A model generated the notes under the pieces. That model saw nothing but the letters and a program-made list of their open reading frames with translations, was not told where the DNA came from and ran no database searches. The translations under genes were made by a program, and so were the position numbers. Source: Streptomyces sp. Ag109_O5-1 (GTDB lineage: Bacteria; Actinomycetota; Actinomycetes; Streptomycetales; Streptomycetaceae). Taken from it: 64,000 nt of DNA. The number at the start of each line of letters is the position of its first letter. Positions within the stretch are counted from its first letter, which is position 1. The stretch covers positions 620,001 to 684,000 of the forward strand of contig NZ_RKQF01000001.1 of assembly GCF_003814875.1 (NCBI RefSeq), written 5' to 3'. Shown piece after piece: positions 34,295-44,003 of this stretch.

Positions 34295-35820
34295 ATGCGC
34301 ACCACCCGTGTGCGACGGCTGTTCGTCACAGCCGTCGCGCTGCTCACCGCATCGGCCGCGTTACCGACCGCGGCGGCCGGGTCGCGAAGCCATCAGGACC
34401 AGCCGTCGCACGGCGGTCTGTCCGCCGTCATCCGCTACACCGAGTACGGCATCCCGCACATCCTCGCGAAGGACGACGCGGACCTCGGCTTCGGCACCGG
34501 CTGGGCGCAGGCCACCGACCAGGTCTGCACCCTCGCCGACGGCTTCCTGACCGTACGCGGCGACCGTTCGCGTTTCCTCGGCCCGACCGCGGCCACCGAC
34601 TTCTCGCTCTCCTCGGCCGGCGACAACCTCTCCAGCGACCTGTACTTCCGTGGCGTACGCCGGTCCGGCACCGTGGCGAAGCTGCTCGCCGAACCGGCTC
34701 CGCTGGGCCCGAGCCGGCAGGTGAAGGACCTGATGCGGGGCTTCGCCGCCGGGTACGACGCCTGGCTGGCGCGGAACCGGATCACCGACCCGGCCTGCCG
34801 GGGTGCCGCCTGGGTGCGGCCCATCAGCACGCTTGACGTGGCCACCCGCTACTACGCCCTCTCCGTGCTCGGCGGCCAGGGCGGTGCCGTGGACGAGATC
34901 ACCGGGGCAAAGCCGCCCACCGGCGCCACGGCGCCCGGGCGGAGTGCCGACGCCGAGGCTCTGGTCAGGGCCGTACAGGCGCGGTCCGGCACGGCCGACA
35001 TGGGATCGAACGCGGTCGCGTTCAGCGGTGCCACCACCGCGAACGGCCGTGGTCTGCTGCTGGGCAATCCGCACTACCCGTGGCAGGGCGGACGCCGGTT
35101 CTGGCAGTCGCAGCAGACCATCCCGGGCGAGCTGAACGCCGCCGGGGCGTCGCTGCTCGGCACGCCGACCATCGCCATCGGCTACAACTCACGTGTGGCG
35201 TGGAGCCACACCGTCTCGACCGGTGTCCCCTTCGACCTGACCCGGCTGACGCTCGATCCGTCCGACCCCACCGTGTATCTGGTGGACGGCAGACCGGAGC
35301 GGATGACCAGGCGGACGGTGACGGCCGCGGTCAAGGGCGGCGCTCCCGTCACCCGCAGCCAGGGGTGGACGCGGTACGGCCCGGTGGTCGCCGACCCGGA
35401 CGGCGATCCGCCGCTGCCCTGGACCACCACGACGGCGTACGCCTCCAGCGACCCCAACGCCGCGAACTTCCGGTTCGCCGACACCTCGCTCGGCTTCGGC
35501 AGAGCGCGCTCCACGGCGGACGTCCTCGCCTCCCTCGACCGGCACCAGGGGCTGCCGTGGGTGAACACGATCGCCGCGGACTCCGCCGGGTACACCCTCT
35601 ACACCCAGTCGCAGGTGCTGCCCCGGATCACCGACGACCTTGCGGCGCGCTGCTCCACCGACCTGGGCAGGATCACCTATCCGCAGGCGGGGCTGGCAGT
35701 CCTCGACGGCTCGCGGTCCGACTGCGCGCCGGGCAGTGACGCCGACGCCGTCCAGCCCGGCATCTTCGGGCCCTCCCGCATGCCCACCCTCAAGGACGCC
35801 CCGTACGCGGAGAACTCCAA
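34295..35820 (+). pseudogene. Penicillin-acylase-family gene, 5' half (split by a 21.8-kb insertion)
   Basis: The first 508 codons of a penicillin/acyl-homoserine-lactone acylase-type Ntn hydrolase. Signal peptide RRLFVTAVALLTASAALPTAAAG; alpha subunit (~40-230: SAVIRYTEYGIPHILAKDDADLGFG); Ser238 in DMGSNAVAFSG is the nucleophile and new N-terminus of the beta subunit after self-cleavage; LLGNPHYPW and SLLGTPTIAIGYNSRVAWSHT follow. The normal protein is ~800 residues, but this frame reads ENSKIMIKA and stops at 35839. The true continuation (NSNDSAWLTN) is 22 kb away at 57571. ATG 34295 has a GGGAGG site. Homology to the whole gene ends at AACTCCAA. Confidence 0.93.
35813..35820 (+). repeat. 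Left 8-bp direct repeat AACTCCAA of the island
   Basis: AACTCCAA is the last stretch shared with the acylase reading frame; the identical 8 bp begins the other half at 57571-57578. It is best read as a target-site duplication or the core of an attachment site. Confidence 0.8.
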
Positions 35821-35842
35821 GATCATGATCAAGGCGTGATTA

Positions 35843-37011
35843 CTGACCTTGGCGTTTTAGGGTCAGTTCGGTCTGTCGAGGGCGAGGCCCGTCCCGGCGA
35901 GGAACCCGCCGAGGATGGTGTGCCGGTACTGCAGCGCCTTGAGACGCCTGCGGAGGAGGGTCTCCAGCTCGCTGAGGGTGCGGGCGGCGAGGTTGGCCAG
36001 GCTGCGCTTGATATGCGCCCACAGGCCTTCGACCGGGTTGAGCTCGGGCGCATACCCGGGCAGCAGGATGACGGTCAGCCATTCCCGCTCGGCCACGAGT
36101 GCCTTCATCGTCTTGGAGATGTGGGTGCTCAGCCGGTCCCACACCACAATCAGCGGGGCCTTGAGCAGTTGGTGGGCACCGTCGAACAGGTGGATGTAGT
36201 CGCTTTCGCCGAGCGAGCGGCGCTCGCCCCTGCGGCCGGTATGCCGACGCAGCCGGTAGCACAGGCGGGCGGGCAGGCCGGGCCGGTAGCACAGCAGCCC
36301 GGCCGCCGAGAGCCGTCCCCGGCTGCGGCCGGATACCTTGACTCTCGGGGTGATGCCGCGTCGGCCCCAGGTGCGGCCCTTGGGCGGACGGCCGGTCACG
36401 CCCGCTTCGTCCTCGAAGCAGACGAACGCGCCGGTCGCCGCCCGGAGGGTTTTACGTCCTGCCAGGTCGCCTCCCGCCATGCGGTGATCGCGTCCTCGTC
36501 ACGTTCGGCGGCGGGCCGGGCGGGCATCTGCACGCTGTAGCCCATCCGGTGCAACAGCGGGGTGACTCCGGAGGCGCTGTAGGAGAGGTGAAACTTCCGC
36601 CCGGTCAGCGTGCGCACCCGTGCGGCGGTCCACACCTGGTCGTCCGACCAGCCGTGCGCGGCCGGCCCTTCTTCCAGCCAGGCGGCGAGCTTGGCCTGCA
36701 GGCCGGGACGGAGTCGGCAGTCGTAGCCCGGGGGTCCCTGGGACCGCAGCGCTTCCCGCCCGCCCGACGCCCAGGCACGGCGCCTCTGGTAGACCGACTT
36801 CTCACTCACCCGTAACTCCCGGGCGATGCACGGGACTTTTACGTCCTCCTCGAAGAGGTCAGCGGCCCGCATGCGTACCTCTTCGCGACGCTTGCGCCGC
36901 TCGGCGGTCAGCCCGCCCCCGTCCGGATACCGCATACATCCGAGCTACCAGCCAAGAGGGACCCTGTCACCAGTTCCGACGACGTCCCAGACGCTATAAC
37001 GCCAAGGTCAG
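35843..37011 (-). mobile_element. IS630-family insertion sequence
   Basis: A 1169-bp element bounded by TA dinucleotides (35841-35842 and 37012-37013). The terminal inverted repeats are CTGACCTTGGCGTTTTAG at the left and its partner at the right, with one mismatch in 18; the innermost 14 bp (CTGACCTTGGCGTT) match perfectly. TA targeting and the DDE transposase identify the IS630/Tc1 superfamily. It lies 22 bp inside the left edge of the island, so it is not itself what split the acylase. Confidence 0.93.
35863..36935 (-). CDS. IS630 transposase, two overlapping frames (-1 frameshift)
   Basis: The N-terminal frame (36396-36935) has the helix-turn-helix IARELRVSEKSVYQRRRAW and a second DNA-binding part. 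The catalytic frame (35863-36480) has CFEDEAG (first Asp), VVWDRLSTH (second Asp) and LLPGYAPELNPVEGLWAHIK (Glu): a complete DDE triad. The frames overlap at GTAAAAC; reading AAA again one base back (-1) joins WQDV(K) to KTLRAATGAFVCFEDEAG. The fused product is ~357 residues, the normal size of IS630 transposases that use -1 frameshifting. Both inverted repeats are intact, so the element may be active. Confidence 0.9.
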
Positions 37012-37160
37012 TAAGGACATGGGCCCGGAGGTGAGGGCATGTCGGGCAGACAATGCTTACGAGCCGGGCCGAGTCCGCGTACATGGAGGCATTTCAGCCT
37101 TCGAATGCACAGTCCCCGGGGTTGCAGTGATCCGGTGGACCTGCTCGATGCTGAGCGGGG

Positions 37161-38258
37161 CTACAGAAGCCCGCGGAGTGAGACTTCGGCTTTGTCCACG
37201 GCTTCGGTAAGGGTGCGCATGTGGGCTTGCGGGAGGTTCCCTGCACCGAGCCTTGACGCGGTGAGTACGGCGTCGAGTTGCCGTCTCTGCTCACCGCTCA
37301 GGCAGGAGGGCGCGGCGGGGTGGTCCAGGACGTCGCGGGCGGCGTAGGCGTCGAGGCTCGCCACATCGGCGACGGCTTGCGGTAGGAGGGCGTCGTGGTG
37401 GCTGGTGTGGTCGCGGGCGAGTTCGAGCGCGGTCAGTCCGACGCGGGCCTGGAATGCGGCGGTCTCGGGGTCGGGCGGGGTGAGCAGCGCGAGGGCTTCC
37501 TTCAGGGCAAGGTCGAGCTCTGGCTGCCGTGGGGGTGAAGTCGCGGGCCGGCAACAGATGCGCAGAAGACTCGCGACGGTGTTTTCCCACGGTTCTGTGG
37601 GGGTGGTGGAGTCGATGGTGTCGCGGGCCTGCTGGATCAGGCCGCGTTCCATCAGCGACATGATCTTGATTTGGCGTCCGTCGAGGAGGCGGTTGCCGAT
37701 GCCGCGGTGTGCGGTCATGGCGTCGGCGGCTTCAGTCCAGCGGCCGATGCGGGCCAGAGCCCTGGCGCCGTCGACGAGGACGGTGACCCACAGCTCCTTG
37801 CAGATGGTCTGGTGGTCTGCGTCGGTGTTGATCAGCGTGGACAGGTCGATGGTGTGGCCGCGGATCTCGGTGGTGCCGCGTTTCTGGGCGGCGCGGTAGA
37901 GCCGTGTGAGTACGTCGTAGGCGGCTTCGCCGTCGCCCTCGCGGGTCAGCAGCCGGGAGATGTTGATGATCGGCATGAGCGACATCACGGCGATGTCGCC
38001 GGTGTGCTGTCCGGCGTCGGCGAAGACCTCGTGCTGCCTCCAGCACAGGTCGGCTGCGAGGGCGGGCATGCCGACGTCGGAGGCGATCAGTGCGGCGTAG
38101 TTGAGGACCGAGCAGGTGCGGGCCACCAGGTCGTGGTGGGCCGCACCTGTGGGCGCGACAGTCAGCCGGTTGAGGAGGGTGAGGCATTCGTCCAGCGGTA
38201 GCGCGGGCTTCTTGGCACGGCGGACCAGCGGGATGCGGCTGGCTATCGGCGGGATCAT
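37161..38258 (-). CDS. TPR-type protein coupled to the FxLD methyltransferase gene
   Basis: A 365-residue helical protein with no catalytic motif. It shows TPR-like repeats: LVARTCSVLNYAALIASDVGMPALAADLCWRQHEVF, LLTREGDGEAAYDVLTRLYRAAQKRG, ARALARIGRWTEAADAMTAHRG. It starts 4 bp after the methyltransferase stop with AAGGA upstream, so the two are one transcript. Proteins like this accompany RiPP methyltransferase genes or regulators in actinobacteria, in which case it may bind a partner or peptide. I do not recognise a defined family, and no helix-turn-helix is present. Confidence 0.7.
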   Translation of the reverse strand: MIPPIASRIPLVRRAKKPALPLDECLTLLNRLTVAPTGAAHHDLVARTCSVLNYAALIASDVGMPALAADLCWRQHEVFADAGQHTGDIAVMSLMPIINISRLLTREGDGEAAYDVLTRLYRAAQKRGTTEIRGHTIDLSTLINTDADHQTICKELWVTVLVDGARALARIGRWTEAADAMTAHRGIGNRLLDGRQIKIMSLMERGLIQQARDTIDSTTPTEPWENTVASLLRICCRPATSPPRQPELDLALKEALALLTPPDPETAAFQARVGLTALELARDHTSHHDALLPQAVADVASLDAYAARDVLDHPAAPSCLSGEQRRQLDAVLTASRLGAGNLPQAHMRTLTEAVDKAEVSLRGLL

Positions 38259-38262
38259 CGGC

Positions 38263-39294
38263 TCAGTCCTTGCGCGGCCAGTCGACGACGAGACGGCTGT
38301 AGGCCTTGTCGATCACGAAGCGCGGCTCGGCCGCGGTCAGTCGGTCGCGGGCGTCGCCGACGGCCATCCGGAAGTCGGGCTCCGGCCCGTCGTTGCCCCA
38401 GCCGCGGTGCCACTCGCCGATCTCCGTCACGACGTGGTCGGCGAGCTCGGCGGCGCGCGAGCCGTGGCCGGTAACGCCGACCTCCCAGAACTTGCCCTGC
38501 TCGTCCTCGCCTTCACGTTGGGTCAGGTAGGCGAGCGTGTCACCGTCGAGGGCGGCCATGGCCCCCCAGCCGAAGCTCGGGGCGTAGCCGGGCCGGGAGC
38601 CGGGCATGCGGGACAGGCCGTTGGGCAGCACGCACGCCAGGTACAGGTACATCCACTCCCAGGGGGCGCCCTTGCGGAACCGGACTCCGGTGTAGACGGT
38701 GGTCTGCGGCTGGTCCAGGACGGTGCGCATCGCTTCGCGGTCCACCTCCTGTTCGCTGAAGGTCTCCAGGCGCACGTTGCCCTCACCCTCGTGGGGCACG
38801 AGGGTGTAGATGTCGTCGCAGACCCCCTTACGCAGGGGCACGAACGTCGCCATCTCACACGAGACGGTCTTCCAGGTGTCGCCGTCGCGTTCGAAGGCGA
38901 AGGAGCGGGAGATGCTGCCGCGGATCCGCATCGGCAGGACCAGGCGTCCGCCGGGGGCGAGCTGGTCGAGGATCCGCACGGGGACGTCGCCGGCACCGAC
39001 GGTGAACTGGATGCGGTCATAGGGGGCGTGCTCGGGAAGGCCTGCCGCGCCGTCGCCCAGCACGGCGGTCACGTTCGTGGCCCCGGCCTCGGTGAGGTTC
39101 TTCTGGGCTCCGTCGACGAGGTCCTGGTCGACATCCACGGTCCACACGTGGCCGCCGGGCGCTACGAGATGGCCGAGGAGGGCGGCGTTGTAGCCGGTGG
39201 CCGCGCCGGCTTCGAGGATCTTGTGCCCGGGTTCGGCGCCGACCTGCTCCAGTTGGGTGGCGACGATCGAGGGTGCGGAGATACAGGAGATCAT
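38263..39294 (-). pseudogene. FxLD-system methyltransferase, N-terminally truncated
   Basis: About 343 residues of a protein-L-isoaspartate O-methyltransferase-like protein of the FxLD RiPP system. The SAM motif is LEAGAATGYNAALLGHLV; VWTVDVDQDLVDGAQKNL and VLGDGAAGLPEHAPYDRIQFTVGAGDVPVRILDQLAPGGRLVLP follow, with the ~150-residue C-terminal extension typical of the FxLD methyltransferases. Homology begins at SAPSIVATQLEQVG, preceded only by MISCI; the usual first ~80-100 residues (before the SAM domain) are missing. The cut coincides with the 3' end of an unrelated plus-strand fragment. FxLD lanthionine-synthesis and precursor genes are not present, so the system is broken here. Confidence 0.75.
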
Positions 39295-39410
39295 CAAGCG
39301 GCTGACCGAACGCGGAATCCTGGTCGAGACCGAGCAGGGCTTGTTCACCCAGCCGCGGCCGTACCGCCTGGCGACGCTGCGGCCGGCCCGCCCCCCTTCC
39401 GGAAGGGCGA
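39279..39410 (+). pseudogene. 3' fragment of an unrecognised (IS-linked?) gene
   Basis: The plus-strand frame reads EIQEIIKRLTERGILVETEQGLFTQPRPYR, a winged-helix-like C-terminal tail that I associate with short streptomycete proteins near IS elements. It has no start and replaces the N-terminus of the FxLD methyltransferase. A related tail, VEGVRHHVKKAAAAGRVVQT, occurs at 46878-47084. The family name is not certain. The following 39411-39498 is spacer. Confidence 0.45.
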
Positions 39411-39498
39411 AACGGACGTTGAATCACGTACCGACCTCTTGGAATCATGCCCAGCCGCGAACTGGACGGACAGCTGCAATACACCGCAAATCGTGTGA

Positions 39499-42321
39499 AT
39501 GTATGCTCATCGTGTGCTGGCTGAACGTGACCCCTGCACCCGGTGCGCCCCCCGCGACGCGGTCTCACCCGGGGGTGGCCGACAGGTGGCCCCAAATGGT
39601 CTCCTCGGCAGGAACGACGAGACACGCTTCCTGGCCGAGTTCATCCAGCACGCTGCGGATCACGGGAACGTGATTGTCATGCTGGGTGAGGCTGGCATAG
39701 GGAAGACGACACTGTTGCGCGCTGCGGCGGAGCATGCCAGGGCCGCCGGGCTGCGGATCCTGGAAGCCGTCGGGGTGGAAGCCGAGGCGCCGTTGCCCTT
39801 CGCCGGCCTGCATCAGCTGCTTCGTCCGGTCATCGGTGCCGCCAGTGCCTTGCCAGCCATGCAGCGGCACGCCCTGTCTGCGGCCTTCGGTGACGAGGAG
39901 GGGCCTCCACCGGAACCCTTTGTGATTGCACTGGCGGCGTTGAACCTTCTGGCGGACGTAGCGGCGCAGCAACCCGTGCTCCTGGTGGTTGATGATGTGC
40001 AGTGGCTCGACCGGCCCAGCCAAGAGGTGCTTACGTTCGTTGCCCGTCGTGTGAGCGGCGGGCCGATCGCCATCGTCGGTACCGTGCGCAAGGGCCACGC
40101 CTGCCCCTTCACCACCGCAGGCCTGACCGTACTGGATGTACTCGGGCTGGACGACGAGTCTTCCCGGGGCGTTCTCTCGGCGAGTGCCGGCTACCTGGGC
40201 CACGCGGACCGGGAACGGATCCTCCAGGAGGCCATGGGCAACCCGCTCGCACTCGTTGAACTGCCGGTCGCATGGCGGACGACACGCGGGCAGGCTCTGG
40301 GACTCCTTCCGCCGTACCTTCCCCTGACCGCTCGGCTCGAGCGGTCGTTCGCAGGCCGTATCGCAGAGCTGCCCGCACCGACCCGTGACTCCTTGCTCGT
40401 CGCGGCGGTTGATCACGGCGACGAGTTGCCGGAGATCCTCACTGCCGCCTCCTTGCTGGCCGGACGGCGGCTGACCGTCGACGCCCTGGACAGAGCAACG
40501 ACGGCCGGTCTGCTGCGCTTCGACGAAATGCACGTGCACTTCAGGCACCCACTGGTGCGGTCTGCAGTCCTGCAGTCCGAAACCGTGGCCCGCCGACAGG
40601 CGGCCAACGCCGCGCTGGCAGCCGTACTCGTCGAGGAGCCCTACCGCCGCACCTGGCACCGGGCGCACTCCATCGTCGGCCCCGATGACGAGATCGCGGA
40701 CGAACTCGAGACCAATCACACGATCGCTCTTCGTCGCGGCTCGGTGCCATCAGCCATTCAAGCCCTCGAACGGTCGGCGCAACTGACGACCGACCCCGCG
40801 AAGCGGGCCGGCAGACTGCTCATGGCTGCCGAGCATGCATTCGGCTTGGGCAGCGTCGACCTGGTCGACCGGTTGCTGACGGCGGCGGCGCGCCACTCAC
40901 TGTCCCAGCTGGATCGGGCACGGATGGAGTGGCTCCGCGAGATCTTCAACGACGGCGTGCCGGGTGATGCGGCGCGCGTCTTCGAGCTCTGCGACATTGC
41001 CGAACGGTCGGCCCGAGCGGACAACTGCGACCTCGCGCTCAAGCTGGTGTTGGGGGCTGCTCTGCGCTGCTGGTGGGCCGATACCGGCCCGGACGCCCGC
41101 GCGCGCGTGGTCGCCGTCACCCAGAGCATCCCGGGAGTCGAGGACGACCCGCGTTATGTTGCGGCACTGGGGGTCGCCGAACCCGTGCTGCAGGGTGAAA
41201 CCGTCGCCGACCTGCTTTCCCGGGTCACCATGGAGAGCGTTGACGACGCCGACGCGCTACGGCTGCTGGGAATGGCAGCGCACGCAATCGGCGATTCCGT
41301 ACGCGCCGCCGATTTCCTCGACAGAGCCGAGACCAAGCTCCGTCAACAGGGACGCCTCGGACTGCTTTATCACGTGCTCGGGATGCAGGCCCCGGTCCGG
41401 CTCGCGATCGGAGACTGGGAGCGCGCCGCCGCTGCCTCAGAGGAGGGGCGACGCCTCGCGGAAGAGACAGGTCAGCCGATCTGGACCACCGGAAACATCG
41501 TTGTCGACGCGATGGGGCGTGCGCTGCGCGGCAGGCCGGAACAGGCTCTGGCTCTAGCCGCCAGGGCCGAGCAGTCGGCCAAGCGCGGTCGTCTGAACGA
41601 CCTGCTGGCGTGCGCCCGACTGGCCCGGGGCTGTGTGTGGATCAGCACAGGCCGCTACGCCGAGGCCTACGAGGAACTGCTACCCCTGTTCGACCCGGCG
41701 GATCCGAGCTATCACCAGCGGGAACTGTTCTCCGGCGTGATGTTCCTGGCGGAGGCCGCCGTCCACACCGATCGGCGGGAAGACGCCCGGGGTGTGATAG
41801 CCGGACTGGAGCAGGTCGCCGCCATTACACCCTCCCCGATCCTGCACGTCCACCTGCTCTACGCCCGAGCGGTCCTGGCTGACGAAGCCGACGCGGAATG
41901 TCTCTACCTCTCGGCCCTTGGACAGAACCTGACCCGCTGGCCCTGGGTCAGAGCACGCATCGAGCTGGCCTACGGCAGGTGGCTGCGCCGCCAACGACGC
42001 GTCTGCGAGTCACGGGCACCATTGCGCGCCGCCCTGACGACCTTCGACCTCATCGGGGCCACGTCCTGGGCCGACCAGACCCGCACAGAGTTGCGCGCCT
42101 CCGGCGAACGCGCATCCGCCCCATGCGCCGCCGACTGCGACGCGCTGTCGGCGCAGGAGCTCCGGATCGCCCGGCTTGCCGCCGAGGGCCTGTCCAACCG
42201 GGAAATTGGACAGCGGCTGCATCTCTCACCCCGGACCGTGGGGTCGCATCTCTACCGAATCTTCCCGAAACTCGACATCACCTCACGGGCCCAGCTGGCC
42301 TCTCGCCTTGGCGCTGCCTGA
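39499..42321 (+). CDS. LAL-type LuxR family transcriptional regulator
   Basis: A 940-residue large ATP-binding LuxR regulator. Walker A GEAGIGKTTLL is at ~55-66 and Walker B LLVVDDVQWLD at ~161. The middle ~600 residues are TPR-like. The C-terminal HTH reads LSAQELRIARLAAEGLSNREIGQRLHLSPRTVGSHLYRIFPKL. It binds DNA and activates transcription on an unknown signal. The start (ATG 39499) has only a weak ribosome site; a later GTG is possible. It is followed by a SpoIIE phosphatase gene whose upstream region carries an 18-bp dyad. The HTH is nearly identical to that of the regulator at 53259. Confidence 0.87.
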   Translation: MYAHRVLAERDPCTRCAPRDAVSPGGGRQVAPNGLLGRNDETRFLAEFIQHAADHGNVIVMLGEAGIGKTTLLRAAAEHARAAGLRILEAVGVEAEAPLPFAGLHQLLRPVIGAASALPAMQRHALSAAFGDEEGPPPEPFVIALAALNLLADVAAQQPVLLVVDDVQWLDRPSQEVLTFVARRVSGGPIAIVGTVRKGHACPFTTAGLTVLDVLGLDDESSRGVLSASAGYLGHADRERILQEAMGNPLALVELPVAWRTTRGQALGLLPPYLPLTARLERSFAGRIAELPAPTRDSLLVAAVDHGDELPEILTAASLLAGRRLTVDALDRATTAGLLRFDEMHVHFRHPLVRSAVLQSETVARRQAANAALAAVLVEEPYRRTWHRAHSIVGPDDEIADELETNHTIALRRGSVPSAIQALERSAQLTTDPAKRAGRLLMAAEHAFGLGSVDLVDRLLTAAARHSLSQLDRARMEWLREIFNDGVPGDAARVFELCDIAERSARADNCDLALKLVLGAALRCWWADTGPDARARVVAVTQSIPGVEDDPRYVAALGVAEPVLQGETVADLLSRVTMESVDDADALRLLGMAAHAIGDSVRAADFLDRAETKLRQQGRLGLLYHVLGMQAPVRLAIGDWERAAAASEEGRRLAEETGQPIWTTGNIVVDAMGRALRGRPEQALALAARAEQSAKRGRLNDLLACARLARGCVWISTGRYAEAYEELLPLFDPADPSYHQRELFSGVMFLAEAAVHTDRREDARGVIAGLEQVAAITPSPILHVHLLYARAVLADEADAECLYLSALGQNLTRWPWVRARIELAYGRWLRRQRRVCESRAPLRAALTTFDLIGATSWADQTRTELRASGERASAPCAADCDALSAQELRIARLAAEGLSNREIGQRLHLSPRTVGSHLYRIFPKLDITSRAQLASRLGAA

Positions 42322-42429
42322 CGGATGGGCCTGGTTGCCCGACGCTGACGGAGGCACGTAGGGGCGCTGCGCCGGACCAGCAGCAACACGTCGCGGCAAC
42401 GAGGCATTGATTGCACCAGATAAACCGGA

Positions 42430-42447
42430 TTGAGTCAGATGACCCAA
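42430..42447 (+). promoter_or_regulatory. 18-bp dyad, site A
   Basis: TTGAGTCAGATGACCCAA has half-sites TTGnGTCA and TGACnCAA with a 2-bp centre. It lies 160 bp upstream of the SpoIIE phosphatase gene and just after the LAL gene. Nearly the same sequence appears at 53114-53131 and 57443-57460. It is likely an operator of one or both LAL regulators. Confidence 0.7.
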
Positions 42448-42606
42448 GCTGAGGCAGTTGACCGAATCCTAGGGTCAACCTTGATCGCGGACCGCCTGCG
42501 CATCCCCGGCGCATCGAGCGGAAAGCCCGCCCGATCACGCTCCGCCCAGTCTCCTCAACGTACCGAGACCGGCCACCCCTCAACGCAGCCCGACGTCAGG
42601 GACACG

Positions 42607-43380
42607 ATGACCACGAACCAGACGACCACGAACCCGACCAACAACCCGTATGAGTTCTCGTCCCATCGGCTCGCACCGGCCGACCAGCGTCAGCTGGCCC
42701 GAGAACTCCAGCAGATGATCCAGCCCCCTCGCGACACCACGAACAACGTCGACGGCATGCGGGTGGCCGCGCGATGCCTGAGCGCCGACCCGATGCTGCG
42801 CGTCGGTGGCGACTGGTACCTGTCGATGCCCCTGCCCGACGGAGACCTTCTACTCGCGGTCGGAGACGCCGTCGGTCACGGCTTGTCCGCTGCGGCTGCG
42901 ATGGTTCACCTGCGGTACGCAATGGCGGCGTTCGCTGCCGAGGGCCACACTCCCGGCGCCGTTCTGGCCAGACTCAATGCATTGCTGTCCCAGAGGCACG
43001 CGGAGTCGATCGCCACCGCGGTCGTGGCTCGGTACCGTCCCTCGACCGGCTGCCTGACCTGGGCACGGGCCGGTCACCACCCGATGCTTCTGGCCGACCG
43101 GTACGGCGTGGAACCGTTGCCCAACCCACGCGGCGCTCTGCTCGGAGCCTTTCCGTGTGCGACCTATGAACACGCCACTCGCAACTTGCTCCCCGGCGAC
43201 TTGGTGGTCATGTACACGGACGGGATGTTCAAACGCGGACAGTGCATCGACCAGGGGATGAACGATCTCGCCGATCAGGTGCGCCGCGCACGCGAGTGTC
43301 CGACCTCATTTCTGGATCAGCTGGACTACCACGCCTCAGGGGACGACGCGTGCGTTCTGGTTGCCGAGCGGGTGCGCTGA
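42607..43380 (+). CDS. SpoIIE/RsbU-type PP2C phosphatase
   Basis: A 257-residue phosphatase. The N-terminus has LARELQQMIQPP, and the PP2C domain shows RVGGDWYLSMPLPDG (intact first metal Asp), AVGDAVGHGLSAAAAMVHL, ARAGHHPMLLADRYGV, MYTDGMFKRG and SGDDACVLVAERV with the last Asp. It lacks PAS or kinase domains, so it is a stand-alone antagonist-protein phosphatase. ATG 42607 follows AGGGAC; the frame is open to 42430 but that stretch is operator DNA. It sits right behind the LAL gene and under the 18-bp dyad, a possible regulon member. Confidence 0.85.
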   Translation: MTTNQTTTNPTNNPYEFSSHRLAPADQRQLARELQQMIQPPRDTTNNVDGMRVAARCLSADPMLRVGGDWYLSMPLPDGDLLLAVGDAVGHGLSAAAAMVHLRYAMAAFAAEGHTPGAVLARLNALLSQRHAESIATAVVARYRPSTGCLTWARAGHHPMLLADRYGVEPLPNPRGALLGAFPCATYEHATRNLLPGDLVVMYTDGMFKRGQCIDQGMNDLADQVRRARECPTSFLDQLDYHASGDDACVLVAERVR

Positions 43381-43577
43381 ATCCCGGCCGGGCGAGCCGG
43401 CGGCTCGCGGCCGGGCACCGTCGACGTCTTAGCTCAGCCCCCTGAGACTTGGGCCGGCCGACAGAGATCGTCAACGGCTGCAGCAGCGCCGTCCGCAGGG
43501 GCTCCGGCGTCTGCCCGGTACAGCCGACAGGGACGAGGACGGCGTCCGCGGCGACGTTCGACTTCCGGTCCAGCTCG

Positions 43578-44003
43578 TTACGCCGTAGCCGTCCCGTTGA
43601 TTGCCGCGGTGATGGGCGCGTCCTCGACGAACGCGTCGAAGCTCAGGAGTTTGCCGTTCCTCACCGTCCAGAGGTGAACGATCTCCGCGTCGAAGTGCTG
43701 ACCGCTCCCAAGCCCGATGCCGCTGGTGCGACCGATCGCCACCACCTGGTGCTCGCCGATCGTGAACATGTGGTCGATCTCGATCCGGCTCTTGATGAGC
43801 GTGAAGGTGTTCTTGAAGAGCTCCAGAAACCCGGACGGGCCCTGGTAGTCGCCGCCGTAGGCGAGCTCCTTGGTCACGCGGATTCTGATGCTGGGGTCGA
43901 TGAGGCTCTGCAGCGCGTCGCGATCGGACCGAAGCATGCCCTCGTATACGGCCTCGACGACCTCGCGGGGCGTCATCGTGTCGGCGTTGGACGGCTGAGA
44001 CAT
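43578..44003 (-). CDS. SnoaL-like (NTF2-fold) protein
   Basis: A 141-residue protein of the SnoaL/nuclear-transport-factor-2 fold: EAVYEGMLRSDRDALQSLIDPSIRIRVTKEL, QGPSGFLELFKNTFT, VVAIGRTSGIGLGSG, HLWTVRNGKLLSFDAFVED. Many are small-molecule binders or cyclases and detoxification proteins. Key catalytic residues vary by member; no function can be stated. GAGGAGTAC lies upstream of the ATG at 44003. It faces an AT-rich dyad and a broken divergent frame. Confidence 0.8.
   Translation of the reverse strand: MSQPSNADTMTPREVVEAVYEGMLRSDRDALQSLIDPSIRIRVTKELAYGGDYQGPSGFLELFKNTFTLIKSRIEIDHMFTIGEHQVVAIGRTSGIGLGSGQHFDAEIVHLWTVRNGKLLSFDAFVEDAPITAAINGTATA

Noticed and set aside
34295..35839. The acylase 5' half as a complete short acylase
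   Set aside because: The C-terminal ~300 residues needed for the fold are missing and are present at 57571; the end (KIMIKA) is island-derived.
35843..37011. The IS630 element as the cause of the acylase split
   Set aside because: The IS has its own TA duplication 22 bp inside the island's left edge; the acylase break is at AACTCCAA.
37060..37130. tRNA-like sequence (TTCGAATGC) as an attachment site
   Set aside because: No cloverleaf can be formed and no acceptor stem was found.
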